Positions 18,560 to 26,792 of a DNA stretch of 64,000 nucleotides are shown here, piece by piece. The DNA comes from Streptomyces typhae. GTDB taxonomy: Bacteria > Actinomycetota > Actinomycetes > Streptomycetales > Streptomycetaceae. The translations under genes were made by a program, and so were the position numbers. The number at the start of each line of letters is the position of its first letter. Position 1 is the stretch's first letter. Below the pieces are notes generated by a model. It was given only the letters and a program-made list of their open reading frames with translations, was not told the DNA's origin and did not search any database. The stretch is taken from positions 124,001-188,000 of the forward strand of contig NZ_WPNZ01000020.1 of the NCBI RefSeq assembly GCF_009755605.1. Reading direction: 5' to 3'.

Positions 18560-19146
18560 GCGCCCGGCGTGACACCTACACCCCCGAGACCCTCCTCGAC
18601 GTCGCCGTGCGGGTCTTCAACGAGCGCGGTTACGACGGCACGTCCATGGAGCACCTCTCCAAGGCCGCCGGCATCTCCAAGTCGTCGATCTACCACCATG
18701 TGTCCGGCAAGGAGGAGCTGCTGCGCCGCGCTGTGAGCCGGGCGCTCGACGGGCTCTTCGGGATCCTCGCCGAGGAGCACGCGCGCGAGGGCGACGCGGT
18801 GCGACGCCTGGAGTACGTGACCCGGCGCACCGTCGAGGTCCTCATCGCCGAACTGCCCTACGTGACGCTGCTGCTGCGGGTGCGCGGCAACACCGACACC
18901 GAGCGCTGGGCGCTGGAGCGGCGCAGGGAGTTCGACCACCAGGTCGCCGGACTGCTCAAGGAAGCCGTCGCGGACGGCGACCTGCGCTCCGACGTCGAGC
19001 TGCGGCTCGCCACCCGGCTGCTCTTCGGAATGATCAACTCCATCGTGGAGTGGTACAAGCCGGAGGCCCGCAACGCCGCCAGCGGCACCGAGGTCGCCGA
19101 CGCCGTGGTGCGGCTCGCGTTCGCGGGGCTGCGCACCGACGGCTGA
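18556..19146 (+). CDS. paaR: TetR-family regulator, probable PaaR
   Basis: 196 residues; ATG 18556 overlaps the paaH stop, with AAGGAGG seven bases before it. The N-terminal helix-turn-helix is clear (TSMEHLSKAAGISKSSIYHHVSGKEELL); the C-terminal ligand domain shows GMINSIVEWYKPE as in PaaR and related acyl-CoA sensors. PaaR-type proteins repress paa genes and are released by phenylacetyl-CoA. Its place in the paaH operon and the three ACCGnnCGnnCGGT-type sites nearby support this, but the name rests on context. It ends Asp-Gly-stop inside a palindrome shared with the facing lrp gene. Confidence 0.8.
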   Translation: MSARRDTYTPETLLDVAVRVFNERGYDGTSMEHLSKAAGISKSSIYHHVSGKEELLRRAVSRALDGLFGILAEEHAREGDAVRRLEYVTRRTVEVLIAELPYVTLLLRVRGNTDTERWALERRREFDHQVAGLLKEAVADGDLRSDVELRLATRLLFGMINSIVEWYKPEARNAASGTEVADAVVRLAFAGLRTDG

Positions 19147-19161
19147 CCCGGGTCAGCCGTC
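19138..19161. terminator. 24-bp perfect palindrome over two convergent stop codons
   Basis: The left half GACGGCTGACCC is the exact reverse complement of the right half. It holds the TGA of paaR (19144-19146) and of the lrp gene (19153-19155), and makes both proteins end in Asp-Gly. It has no separate loop or T run; a shared terminator is possible. Confidence 0.5.
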
Positions 19162-19653
19162 CGCCTCCAGGTCGTCCTCCTCGAAGACCAGCAGCGTACG
19201 CGTGCTGAGGACCTCCGGGATGGACTGGATGCGGGTGAGCACCAGCTCCCGCAGGGCGCGGTTGTCCGGCGTGTGCACCAGAAGCAGTACGTCGAAGTCG
19301 CCGCTGACCAGCGCGATGTGGGAGGCCCCCGGCAGGGTCCGCAGCTGTTCGTGGACGGTGCGCCAGCTGTTCTGGACGATCTTCAGGGTGATGTAGGCGG
19401 ATGCACCCTGACCTGCTCGTTCGTGATTGATGCGGGCACCGAAGCCGCGGATCACGCCGTCGTCGATGAGTCGGTTGATGCGCGCGTAGGCGTTGGCACG
19501 GGAGACGTGGACGCGCTCGGACACGGAGCGTATCGAGGCGCGCCCGTCCGAGTGCAGGATCTGCAAAATATCGCGGTCGATGGAGTCCAGCGGGCGCGGC
19601 TGGGGCTCCGGGCGGTCCCTGGAGCCTCCGTCGGCCATTCGTTCAGGTGCCAT
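19153..19653 (-). CDS. Lrp/AsnC-family regulator, bkdR-like
   Basis: 166 residues from ATG 19653, chosen because GGAGG lies nine bases upstream (an ATG at 19638 is weaker). The N-terminal helix-turn-helix (LDSIDRDILQILHSDGRASIRSVSERVHVSRANAYARINRL) is followed by the ligand-binding ACT-like domain (VSGDFDVLLLVHTPDN, then IPEVLSTRTLLVFEE). It is divergent from the bkd operon; in pseudomonads and actinomycetes an Lrp/AsnC protein next to bkd genes controls them in response to branched-chain amino acids. That role here is inferred from position. Its own leader holds a 12-bp inverted repeat. Confidence 0.9.
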   Translation of the reverse strand: MAPERMADGGSRDRPEPQPRPLDSIDRDILQILHSDGRASIRSVSERVHVSRANAYARINRLIDDGVIRGFGARINHERAGQGASAYITLKIVQNSWRTVHEQLRTLPGASHIALVSGDFDVLLLVHTPDNRALRELVLTRIQSIPEVLSTRTLLVFEEDDLEADG

Positions 19654-19692
19654 GTCCCCCCGCCTCCTTACCATGGACGTACTGCATCCATC

Positions 19693-19726
19693 CCAGGCTG
19701 TGGAGAACCGTTTGTCCACAGCCTGG
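19693..19726. promoter_or_regulatory. 12-bp inverted repeat with two DnaA-box-like arms
   Basis: CCAGGCTGTGGA (19693-19704) and TCCACAGCCTGG (19715-19726) are perfect reverse complements around a 10-base centre. The right arm includes TTGTCCACA (19712-19720), the Streptomyces DnaA-box consensus, and the left arm includes CTGTGGAGAACC (19698-19709), the third copy of the motif found beside the other PaaR-type boxes. It lies 40-75 bases before the lrp start and could be an operator or an RNA hairpin. Confidence 0.55.
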
Positions 19727-19754
19727 AGGTGCCTGTAGCCAAAATGTGCCGACG

Positions 19755-19768
19755 ACCGAACAATCGGT
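19755..19768. promoter_or_regulatory. Near-perfect PaaR-type box before bkdABC
   Basis: ACCGAACAATCGGT differs at one fixed base from ACCGnnCGnnCGGT. It is placed between the lrp and bkd genes, 86 bases before the bkdA start. Confidence 0.5.
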
Positions 19769-19853
19769 AGGTGAGGCGCATCACGTCGACGCACCTCGTC
19801 ACCGCTCCCACGAGGAGCACGTTCTTCTCCGAGTTCTTCGAGGAGGTGCCGTA

Positions 19854-20996
19854 ATGACGGTCATGGAGCAGCGGGGCGCCTACCAGCCCGCCCCGCCCCC
19901 CGCATGGCAGCCCAGGACGGATCCCGCACCGCTGCTTCCGGACGCGGAGCCATATCGCGTCCTGGGCACCCGGGCCGCCCGCGCGGTGGACCAGGACCTG
20001 CTGCTGCGCCTCCACGGCGAACTGGTGCGCGGCCGCCGGTACAACACGCAGGCGACGGCCCTCACCAAGCAGGGCAGGCTAGCCGTCTACCCGTCGAGCA
20101 CCGGCCAGGAGGCCAGCCAGATCGCCGCGGCGTTCGCCCTGCGCGAGCAGGACTGGCTGTTCCCCAGCTACCGGGACACGCTCGCCGCGGTCGCCCGCGG
20201 CCTCGACCCTGTAGCCGCCCTCACCCTGCTGCGCGGCGACTGGCACACCGGCTACGACCCGCGCGAGCACCGCATAGCCCCCTTGTGCACCCCCCTCGCG
20301 ACCCAGCTGCCGCACGCCGTGGGCCTCGCGCACGCCGCCCGCCTCAAGGGCGACGACGTGGTCGCGCTCGCCCTGGTCGGCGACGGCGGCACCAGCGAGG
20401 GCGACTTCCACGAGGCCCTGAACTTCGCCGCGGTCTGGCAGGCCCCCGTCGTCTTCCTCGTACAGAACAACGGTTTCGCGATCTCCGTGCCGCTCGCCAA
20501 GCAGACGGCCGCCCCCTCCCTGGCCCACAAGGCCGTCGGGTACGGCATGCCGGGCCGCCTGGTCGACGGCAACGACGCGGTCGCGGTGCACGAGGTCCTC
20601 GCCGACGCGGTGCGGCGCGCCCGCGCGGGTGGCGGCCCGACGCTCGTCGAGGCCGTCACGTACCGCATGGAGGCGCACACGAACGCCGACGACGCGACGC
20701 GCTACCGCCAGGACGCGGAGGTCGACGCCTGGCGCGACCACGACCCGATCGTGCTCCTGGAACGCGAGCTCACCGAGCGCGGCCTGCTCGACGAGGAGCA
20801 CCGGAGCGCGGTGCGCGCGTCCGCGGAGGCGATGGCCGCGGACCTCAGGGAGCGCATGAACGGGGAACCGGCCCTCGACCCCATGGACCTGTTCACACAC
20901 GTGTACGCGGAACAGACCACCCAACTGCGCGAACAAGCGGCCCGGCTGCGGGCCGAGCTGGAGGCCGAGGACGAGGCGCACGGAGCGGGACGATGA
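19854..20996 (+). CDS. bkdA: Branched-chain 2-oxo acid dehydrogenase E1 alpha (cluster 1)
   Basis: 380 residues from ATG 19854, with AGGAGG at 19841-19846. It carries the thiamine diphosphate motif GDGGTSEGDFHEALNFAAVWQ ending in NN (VFLVQNNGFAIS), YPSSTGQEASQIAAAF, FPSYRD and the phosphorylation-loop-like YRMEAHTNADDATRYR. With BkdB it decarboxylates 2-oxo acids from Val, Leu and Ile and reductively acylates the E2 lipoyl arm. The products prime branched fatty acids and polyketides in Streptomyces. The first gene of an operon whose members overlap by four and one bases. Confidence 0.93.
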   Translation: MTVMEQRGAYQPAPPPAWQPRTDPAPLLPDAEPYRVLGTRAARAVDQDLLLRLHGELVRGRRYNTQATALTKQGRLAVYPSSTGQEASQIAAAFALREQDWLFPSYRDTLAAVARGLDPVAALTLLRGDWHTGYDPREHRIAPLCTPLATQLPHAVGLAHAARLKGDDVVALALVGDGGTSEGDFHEALNFAAVWQAPVVFLVQNNGFAISVPLAKQTAAPSLAHKAVGYGMPGRLVDGNDAVAVHEVLADAVRRARAGGGPTLVEAVTYRMEAHTNADDATRYRQDAEVDAWRDHDPIVLLERELTERGLLDEEHRSAVRASAEAMAADLRERMNGEPALDPMDLFTHVYAEQTTQLREQAARLRAELEAEDEAHGAGR

Positions 20997-21997
20997 CCAC
21001 TGTCGCCGTGAAACCGGCCACCATGGGCCAGGCCCTCGGGCGCGCGCTGCGCGACGCGATGGCCGACGACCCCACCGTGCACGTCCTCGGGGAGGACGTC
21101 GGCACCCTCGGCGGTGTCTTCCGGGTCACCGACGGCCTCGCCGCGGAGTTCGGCGAGACGCGCTGCACGGACACCCCGCTCGCGGAGGCGGGCATCCTGG
21201 GGACGGCCGTCGGCATGGCGATGTACGGGCTGCGGCCCGTCGTCGAGATGCAGTTCGACGCGTTCGCGTACCCCGCCTTCGAGCAGCTGATCTCGCATGT
21301 GGCGCGGATGCGCAACCGCACCCGGGGCGGCCTCGCGCTGCCCCTCACCATCCGGGTGCCCTACGGCGGCGGTATCGGCGGCGTCGAGCACCACAGCGAC
21401 TCCTCCGAGGCGTACTACATGGCGACGCCGGGGCTGTACGTGGTCACCCCGGCCACCGTCGCCGACGCGTACGGTCTGCTGCGGGCGGCCATCGCCTCCG
21501 ACGACCCCGTCGTCTTCCTGGAGCCGAAGCGGCTCTACTGGTCCAAGGCCGACTGGAACCCGGACGCGCCGACCGCCGTCGACCCCATCGGCAGGGCCGT
21601 GGTGCGCCGTGCGGGCCGCAGCGCCACGCTCCTCACGTACGGCCCGTCCGTGCCCGTCTGCCTGGAGGCGGCCGAGGCGGCGCGGGCCGAGGGCTGGGAC
21701 CTCGAAGTGGTCGACCTGCGTTCGCTGGTGCCCTTCGACGACGAGACGGTGGACGCGTCCGTGCGGCGCACGGGCCGTGCGGTGGTCGTGCACGAGTCGG
21801 GCGGTTTCGGCGGCCCCGGCGGGGAGATCGCCGCGCGGGTGACGGAGCGCTGCTTCCACCACCTGGAGGCGCCGGTGCTCCGGGTCGCCGGGTTCGACAT
21901 CCCCTATCCGCCGCCGATGCTGGAGCGGCACCACCTGCCGGGTGTCGACCGGATCCTGGACGCGGTGGCGCGGTTGCAGTGGGAGGCGGGCAGCTGA
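20993..21997 (+). CDS. bkdB: Branched-chain 2-oxo acid dehydrogenase E1 beta (cluster 1)
   Basis: 334 residues; ATG 20993 overlaps the bkdA stop (ATGA). Typical transketolase-like beta chain: VLGEDVGTLGGVFRVTDGL, PLAEAGILGTAVGMAMYG, EMQFDAFAYPAFEQ, RVPYGGGIGGVEHHSDSSEA, and the C-terminal VDLRSLVPFD. It supplies residues to the thiamine site at the alpha-beta interface. Its stop and the bkdC start share a base (TGATG), so all three are made together. Confidence 0.95.
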   Translation: MTTVAVKPATMGQALGRALRDAMADDPTVHVLGEDVGTLGGVFRVTDGLAAEFGETRCTDTPLAEAGILGTAVGMAMYGLRPVVEMQFDAFAYPAFEQLISHVARMRNRTRGGLALPLTIRVPYGGGIGGVEHHSDSSEAYYMATPGLYVVTPATVADAYGLLRAAIASDDPVVFLEPKRLYWSKADWNPDAPTAVDPIGRAVVRRAGRSATLLTYGPSVPVCLEAAEAARAEGWDLEVVDLRSLVPFDDETVDASVRRTGRAVVVHESGGFGGPGGEIAARVTERCFHHLEAPVLRVAGFDIPYPPPMLERHHLPGVDRILDAVARLQWEAGS

Positions 21998-23700
21998 TGG
22001 CGCAGGTCCTGGAGTTCAAGCTGCCCGACCTCGGTGAGGGGCTCACGGAGGCCGAGATCACGCGCTGGCTGGTGGAGGTCGGCGACGTCGTGGAGGTCGA
22101 CCAGCCGGTCGTCGAGGTCGAGACGGCCAAGGCCATGGTCGAGGTGCCGTGCCCGTACGGGGGCGTGGTGACGGCCCGCTTCGGCGCGGAGGGCACCGAA
22201 CTGCCCGTGGGCGCGCCACTCCTGACGGTCGCCGTCGGAGCCCCCGCCGGGGACCTCGACGGCGCCGTGGCCGGCGGCCCTGCCGCGGATCAGGGCTCCG
22301 GCGACCCTGACGCCCGCGCGGTCGGCGGCGGTGCCGCGGCGGCGGGGGACGACGCCTCGGGGAACGTCCTCGTCGGGTACGGCACGACGGCGCCGCCCGC
22401 GCGGCGCCGCAGGGTGCGGCCGCCGGAGGTTTCCGGGGCGCCCACGGGGGCCGGTGCCGGTGCCGGTGCCGCTGGCCGCGGCACGGGCGACGCGAGCCTG
22501 CGGGGCCCGGGGGGCCCTGGAGACTCGGAGGACCCTGGGCAGCGGAACGCAGCCCGTTCCGCTCCTCGGGGGAGCAAGGTCCCGGAGGCCGGTGCGGCCC
22601 CCGCGCGAGGTGACGGGCCCGTCCCCGTGATCTCCCCACTCGTCCGCAGACTGGCGCGGGAGAACGGCGTGGACCTGCGGCAGCTCGTCGGTTCCGGCCC
22701 CGACGGGCTGATCCTGCGGGCCGACGTGGAGGACGCCGTACGGGCCGCCGCGACCGTGGTCGCGTCGGTCGCGGGCCCGGTGCCCGCGTCGGGCCCGGTA
22801 TCCACGGCGACGGAGGGACCGGTGCCGGGCATCGGGGGCACCTTCAGGGCCACGGGGACGAATGCGAGCTTGAGTGCGAGTACGGGTGCGAGTGCGACGA
22901 CGGTGACGGCCGGTGCGGGCACGCGGGGGGCTTCCGACGCGGGCGCGAGCGGTACGAGTGCGAGCGGTGCGGGTGCGGGCGGTACGGGCGGTGGCGGTAC
23001 GGGCAGTACCCGGGGCAAGCGGATCCCGTTGCGCGGTGTCCGCGGTGCCGTCGCCGACAAGCTGGCGCGCAGCCGCCGTGAGATTCCGGACGCGACGTGC
23101 TGGGTCGACGCCGACGCGACGGAACTCATGAACGCGCGCGCCGCGATGAACGCGGCCGGAGGGCCGAAGGTCTCCCTGCTCGCGCTCCTCGCCCGCGTCT
23201 GCACGGCCGCTCTGGCCCGTCATCCGGAGCTCAACTCCACGGTGGACATGGACGCACGGGAGGTCGTCCAGCTCGACGAGGTGCACCTCGGCTTCGCCGC
23301 ACAGACGGAGCGCGGGCTCGTCGTACCGGTCGTCAAGGGCGCGCACGCCCGGGACACCGAGTCCCTGAGCGCCGAACTCGCGCGGCTCTCGGAGGCCGCC
23401 CGCACGGGCACGCTGACACCGGGGGAACTGACGGGGTCCACGTTCACGTTGAACAACTACGGCGTGTTCGGCGTCGACGGCTCCACGCCGATCATCAACC
23501 ACCCCGAGGCGGCCATGCTCGGTGTCGGCCGCATCGTGCCCAAGCCTTGGGTGCACCAGGGAGAGCTGGCGGTGCGTCAGGTCGTGCAGCTCTCCCTGAC
23601 CTTCGACCACCGCGTGTGCGACGGCGGCACGGCGGGCGGCTTCCTGCGCTTCGTCGCGGACTGTGTGGAGCAGCCGGCGGTGCTGTTGCGGTCGGTGTGA
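21997..23700 (+). CDS. bkdC: Branched-chain 2-oxo acid dehydrogenase E2 (cluster 1)
   Basis: 567 residues. Domains: one lipoyl domain (about 1-80, lipoylated Lys in VEVETAKAMVEVP); a long Gly/Ala/Pro linker; the E1/E3-binding domain (about 210-250, VISPLVRRLARENGVDL); a second linker very rich in Gly/Ala/Ser/Thr with degenerate short repeats; and the catalytic acyltransferase domain (from about 340) with its His in LTFDHRVCDGGTAGGF. It transfers the branched acyl group to CoA. No E3 gene follows. A small CACCCCC/GGGGGTG palindrome at 23707-23722 after the stop may end transcription. Confidence 0.94.
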   Translation: MAQVLEFKLPDLGEGLTEAEITRWLVEVGDVVEVDQPVVEVETAKAMVEVPCPYGGVVTARFGAEGTELPVGAPLLTVAVGAPAGDLDGAVAGGPAADQGSGDPDARAVGGGAAAAGDDASGNVLVGYGTTAPPARRRRVRPPEVSGAPTGAGAGAGAAGRGTGDASLRGPGGPGDSEDPGQRNAARSAPRGSKVPEAGAAPARGDGPVPVISPLVRRLARENGVDLRQLVGSGPDGLILRADVEDAVRAAATVVASVAGPVPASGPVSTATEGPVPGIGGTFRATGTNASLSASTGASATTVTAGAGTRGASDAGASGTSASGAGAGGTGGGGTGSTRGKRIPLRGVRGAVADKLARSRREIPDATCWVDADATELMNARAAMNAAGGPKVSLLALLARVCTAALARHPELNSTVDMDAREVVQLDEVHLGFAAQTERGLVVPVVKGAHARDTESLSAELARLSEAARTGTLTPGELTGSTFTLNNYGVFGVDGSTPIINHPEAAMLGVGRIVPKPWVHQGELAVRQVVQLSLTFDHRVCDGGTAGGFLRFVADCVEQPAVLLRSV

Positions 23701-23754
23701 CGCGGACACCCCCGTGGGGGTGGCGCTGATCGGGGCTGTGTCCATACTCGTGGG

Positions 23755-25059
23755 GTGAACTCACGCCCGGCCCCGGACGCCGCCCCCTTCGACGCCGTCG
23801 TGCTGGCGGGCGGCCGGGCCGCGCGGCTCGGCGGCGCGGACAAGCCCGGTGTGCGGGTGGGTGGGCGGGCCCTGCTCGACCGGGTGCTCGCCGCGTGCGC
23901 GGGCGCCGGGACCACCGTCGTCGTGGCGGCGCCCCGGCCCACCCCGCGGCCCGTGGTGTGGGCGCGCGAGAGCCCGGCGGGCGGCGGGCCGCTGGCCGCG
24001 CTCGACGCGGGGCTGCGCCGTACGAACGCCGAACTGGTCGTGGTGCTCTCGGCCGACCTGCCGTTCCTGCGGGAGCGGACCGTGCACCGCCTGATCGCCG
24101 CGGTGTCCTGGGCGGACGGCCAGGACGGTGGACACGGCCTCGCCCCCGGGCCGGGCCCCGGCCCAGACCCTGGTCGGGACGCTTTGGGCGGTGCCAACCA
24201 CGTATGGGGCGGCCCGGACGCTGTGGGTGGCGTCAAAGGCGGGGACGGCGGTCCGGGGGCTGCGGGTGGCGCGTGGCCTGCCGACGATGGCCCCGGCGGT
24301 GCGGACGGCGCGAAGTCCGTCGACGGCGCCATGCTGGTCGACCCCGATGGCGCGATGCTGGTCGACCCCGACGGCAGGGACCAGCCGCTCGTGGCGGTCT
24401 ACCGGGCCGCGCCCCTCCGTGCGGCCCTTCGGGGGCTCGCCGAGAGCGTCGACGCCGACGCGCAGGCGGGGCCCGGCACGGCTGGGCGGGGAGAAGCACG
24501 GCATGGCCTCGCCGGTATCCCGTTGCGGCGGCTCGTCGACCGGCTCGACATGGTGCGCGTCGCCGAACCCCTCGCCGCGTTCGACTGCGACACCTGGGGC
24601 GACATCGCGACGGCCCGCGCGCGGATCAGGGAGCATGGGCACGTGTTGGATGAATGGATTACCGCAGTCAAGGACGAACTGGGCATCGAGCTCGACGTCG
24701 ACACCGGCATCCTGCTCGACCTCGCCCGCGACGCAGCACACGGCGTGGCCAGGCCGGCCGCACCCCTGACCACCTTCCTCGTCGGGTACGCGGCAGCGCA
24801 GGCCGGAGCGGGCGGCGGCGGTCCGCAGGCCGTGGCGGAGGCGGCGCGCAAGGCTGCCGTGCTGGCGGCCCGGTGGGCCGACGAGGACCAGCCGGACGAG
24901 CGGACCGTGACGCCGAAGCCCGGCACCGACGACGCGGCACCGTCCTCCGCAACCCCAACCTCCGAAACCCCAACCTCCGGGCCCGCCCAGGCGTCCGGGC
25001 CCGCCCAGACCTCCGGATCCGCCCCCGCCCCCTCCGACACCCGCCCGGACACCCCATGA
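23755..25059 (+). CDS. MobA-like NTP transferase fused to DUF6457
   Basis: 434 residues from GTG 23755; a CATACT -10-like box ends six bases earlier, so it may be leaderless. The N-terminal nucleotidyltransferase domain is of MobA type (VVLAGGRAARLGGADKPGVRVGG, ESPAGGGPLAALDAGL, SADLPFL, DQPLVAVYR, DTWGDIATAR) with a Gly/Asp-rich insert at about 120-190. A DUF6457 helical domain follows (about 296-380, LDEWITAVKDELGIELDVD) and a Pro/Ser/Thr tail. MobA attaches GMP to molybdopterin, and the MoeA-like gene directly downstream (ATGA overlap) supports a molybdenum-cofactor task. The role of DUF6457 is unknown. Confidence 0.88.
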   Translation: MNSRPAPDAAPFDAVVLAGGRAARLGGADKPGVRVGGRALLDRVLAACAGAGTTVVVAAPRPTPRPVVWARESPAGGGPLAALDAGLRRTNAELVVVLSADLPFLRERTVHRLIAAVSWADGQDGGHGLAPGPGPGPDPGRDALGGANHVWGGPDAVGGVKGGDGGPGAAGGAWPADDGPGGADGAKSVDGAMLVDPDGAMLVDPDGRDQPLVAVYRAAPLRAALRGLAESVDADAQAGPGTAGRGEARHGLAGIPLRRLVDRLDMVRVAEPLAAFDCDTWGDIATARARIREHGHVLDEWITAVKDELGIELDVDTGILLDLARDAAHGVARPAAPLTTFLVGYAAAQAGAGGGGPQAVAEAARKAAVLAARWADEDQPDERTVTPKPGTDDAAPSSATPTSETPTSGPAQASGPAQTSGSAPAPSDTRPDTP

Positions 25060-26789
25060 GCGGCAACGCGGCCGATGCCGAACTCGACGAGGCACTCGCC
25101 CTGGTGAACGAGGACCGGGACCGGGCCGGGACGAGCGCCGCGCACCTCGCACGTAAGACGGCGGACGAGCATGCGGTCACCGGCACGGGCAAGGGGGACG
25201 GCACCGGCGCCGCCGCCGGTCCCGGCACGGGCTCCGGCACGGGTCGAGGCACCGGCACGGAGGCCGCCACCACTCCAGGTACCGGCACGGCTGCCGCCAC
25301 CACTCCAGGAACCGGCACGGGCTCCGCCACGGTTCGCGGCACCGCCACGGGCACCGCCACCGATCGAGGTGCCCGCCCCGGAACCGGCACGGGCACCGCC
25401 GCCCCCGGCACACCGCCCCCGGCAGACACCCCCACCGCCCTGCTCCCCAACCCCAACCCCGCTTCTCCCTTTCCGCGCGCCCCGCAAGGCCCGCACGCGC
25501 CGCCGAACGCCACCCGCTGGGTGGAGGCCCGTGCCATCGCCCGCCGCGCCGGTGTCGCGGCCGCGCGGGCCGCAGTGCCGTCGGAGGCGCGGGCGACCCC
25601 GCTCCCCCACACCCTCGGCCGCACCCTCGCGACCCCCCTGACCGCGCTCACCGACCTCCCTTCCTTCGACACCTCGGCGATGGACGGGTGGGCCGTGGCG
25701 GGCCCGGGACCATGGAACCTGCTGTCCGGTACCGATGACCGTTCGCCAGGGATCCTCGCCGGACAGGACAGCCCCGAGCCCCTGGGCGACGGCGAGGCGG
25801 TGCCGATCGCGACCGGGGCCCGGATCCCGCGGGACACCACGGCCGTGATCCGCAGCGAGCACGGCCACGCCGACGACAAGGGACATCTGTACGCGCGGCG
25901 CGAGGTCGCCCCCGGGCAGGACATCCGCCCGCGCGGCCAGGAGTGCCGGGTGGGCGAGCAACTCCTGCCGCCCGGCGCCCCGGTGACCCCGGCGGTGCTC
26001 GGCCTCGCGGCGGCGGCCGGGTACGACGCGCTGTACGTCACCGACCGCCCGCGTGTCGAAGTGCTGGTCCTGGGGGACGAGTTGCTGGCCTCCGGGCTGC
26101 CCCAGGAGGGCCGGATCCGGGACGCGCTCGGGCCGATGCTGCCGCCGTGGCTGCGGGCGCTCGGCGCGGAGGTGACCGCGGTCCGCCGCCTCGGCGACGA
26201 CGCCGAGGCGCTCCACGAGGCTCTCGCCACGGCCACGGCCGATGTCGTGGTGACGACCGGGGGCACCGCGTCCGGGCCCGTCGACCACGTCCACCCCACC
26301 CTGCGCCGTCTCGATGCCGAGTTGCTCGTCGACGGCGTCGCGGTGCGGCCGGGCCACCCCATGCTGCTCGCCCGGCTGCCCGCCACCGCCGACGGCGGCC
26401 GCACGCGGCACCTCGTGGGGCTGCCCGGCAACCCCCTCGCCGCCGTCTCGGGTCTGCTGACGCTGGCCGAGCCCCTGCTGCGCGGGCTGGGGGGCCGCCC
26501 GGCCGCGGAGCCGTACACCGCGCCCGTCAAGGACGACGTACCCGGCCACCCGCAGGACACGCGGCTCGTGCCCGTCGCCCTGCGCGGGGAGTACGCGGTG
26601 CCGCTGCACTACAACGGCCCCGCGATGCTGCGCAGCATCGCGGTCGCCGACGGGCTCGCGGTGATCCCTCCGCAGGGTGCGAGCCGTCGGCAGGAGCTGG
26701 AGCTTCTCGATCTGCCCTGGACGGAACCGGGCGGAATGCACGGTGAGTTGGGCGCCCCCGGCGCCGACGGCGAGGTGTGTTTCACGTGA
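25056..26789 (+). CDS. MoeA-like molybdopterin molybdotransferase
   Basis: 577 residues. The MoeA core starts at about residue 150: LPHTLGRTLATPLTALTDLP, FDTSAMDGWAV (substrate site), IATGARIPRDTTAVIRSEH, then the MogA-like domain with VLGDELL, TTGGTASGPVDHVHPTL and LVGLPGNPLAAVSGLLTL, and the C-terminal beta barrel. MoeA inserts molybdate into adenylylated molybdopterin. The TTGGTASGP motif differs from the usual TTGGVSxG, so this may be a paralogue rather than the main MoeA. The first 120 residues are Gly/Thr/Ala repeats (four 30-bp units at 25251-25370), absent from MoeA of about 400-430 residues. Confidence 0.85.
   Translation: MSGNAADAELDEALALVNEDRDRAGTSAAHLARKTADEHAVTGTGKGDGTGAAAGPGTGSGTGRGTGTEAATTPGTGTAAATTPGTGTGSATVRGTATGTATDRGARPGTGTGTAAPGTPPPADTPTALLPNPNPASPFPRAPQGPHAPPNATRWVEARAIARRAGVAAARAAVPSEARATPLPHTLGRTLATPLTALTDLPSFDTSAMDGWAVAGPGPWNLLSGTDDRSPGILAGQDSPEPLGDGEAVPIATGARIPRDTTAVIRSEHGHADDKGHLYARREVAPGQDIRPRGQECRVGEQLLPPGAPVTPAVLGLAAAAGYDALYVTDRPRVEVLVLGDELLASGLPQEGRIRDALGPMLPPWLRALGAEVTAVRRLGDDAEALHEALATATADVVVTTGGTASGPVDHVHPTLRRLDAELLVDGVAVRPGHPMLLARLPATADGGRTRHLVGLPGNPLAAVSGLLTLAEPLLRGLGGRPAAEPYTAPVKDDVPGHPQDTRLVPVALRGEYAVPLHYNGPAMLRSIAVADGLAVIPPQGASRRQELELLDLPWTEPGGMHGELGAPGADGEVCFT
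25251..25370 (+). repeat. Four 30-bp tandem units in the MoeA-like gene
   Basis: Units start at 25251, 25281, 25311 and 25341; each encodes a TGTEAATTPG-like decapeptide in the disordered N-terminus. Confidence 0.88.
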
Positions 26790-26792
26790 AAC
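26779..26792. other. parS: parS centromere-like site
   Basis: GTTTCACGTGAAAC, a perfect 14-bp palindrome identical to the Streptomyces parS consensus bound by ParB. It spans the stop of the MoeA-like gene and the start of the channel gene. Streptomyces parS sites cluster around oriC, so this places the window in the central chromosome. Confidence 0.85.

Noticed and set aside
21904..23745. 613-codon minus-strand frame opposite bkdC
   Set aside because: Shadow of the E2 gene; no domain recognised.
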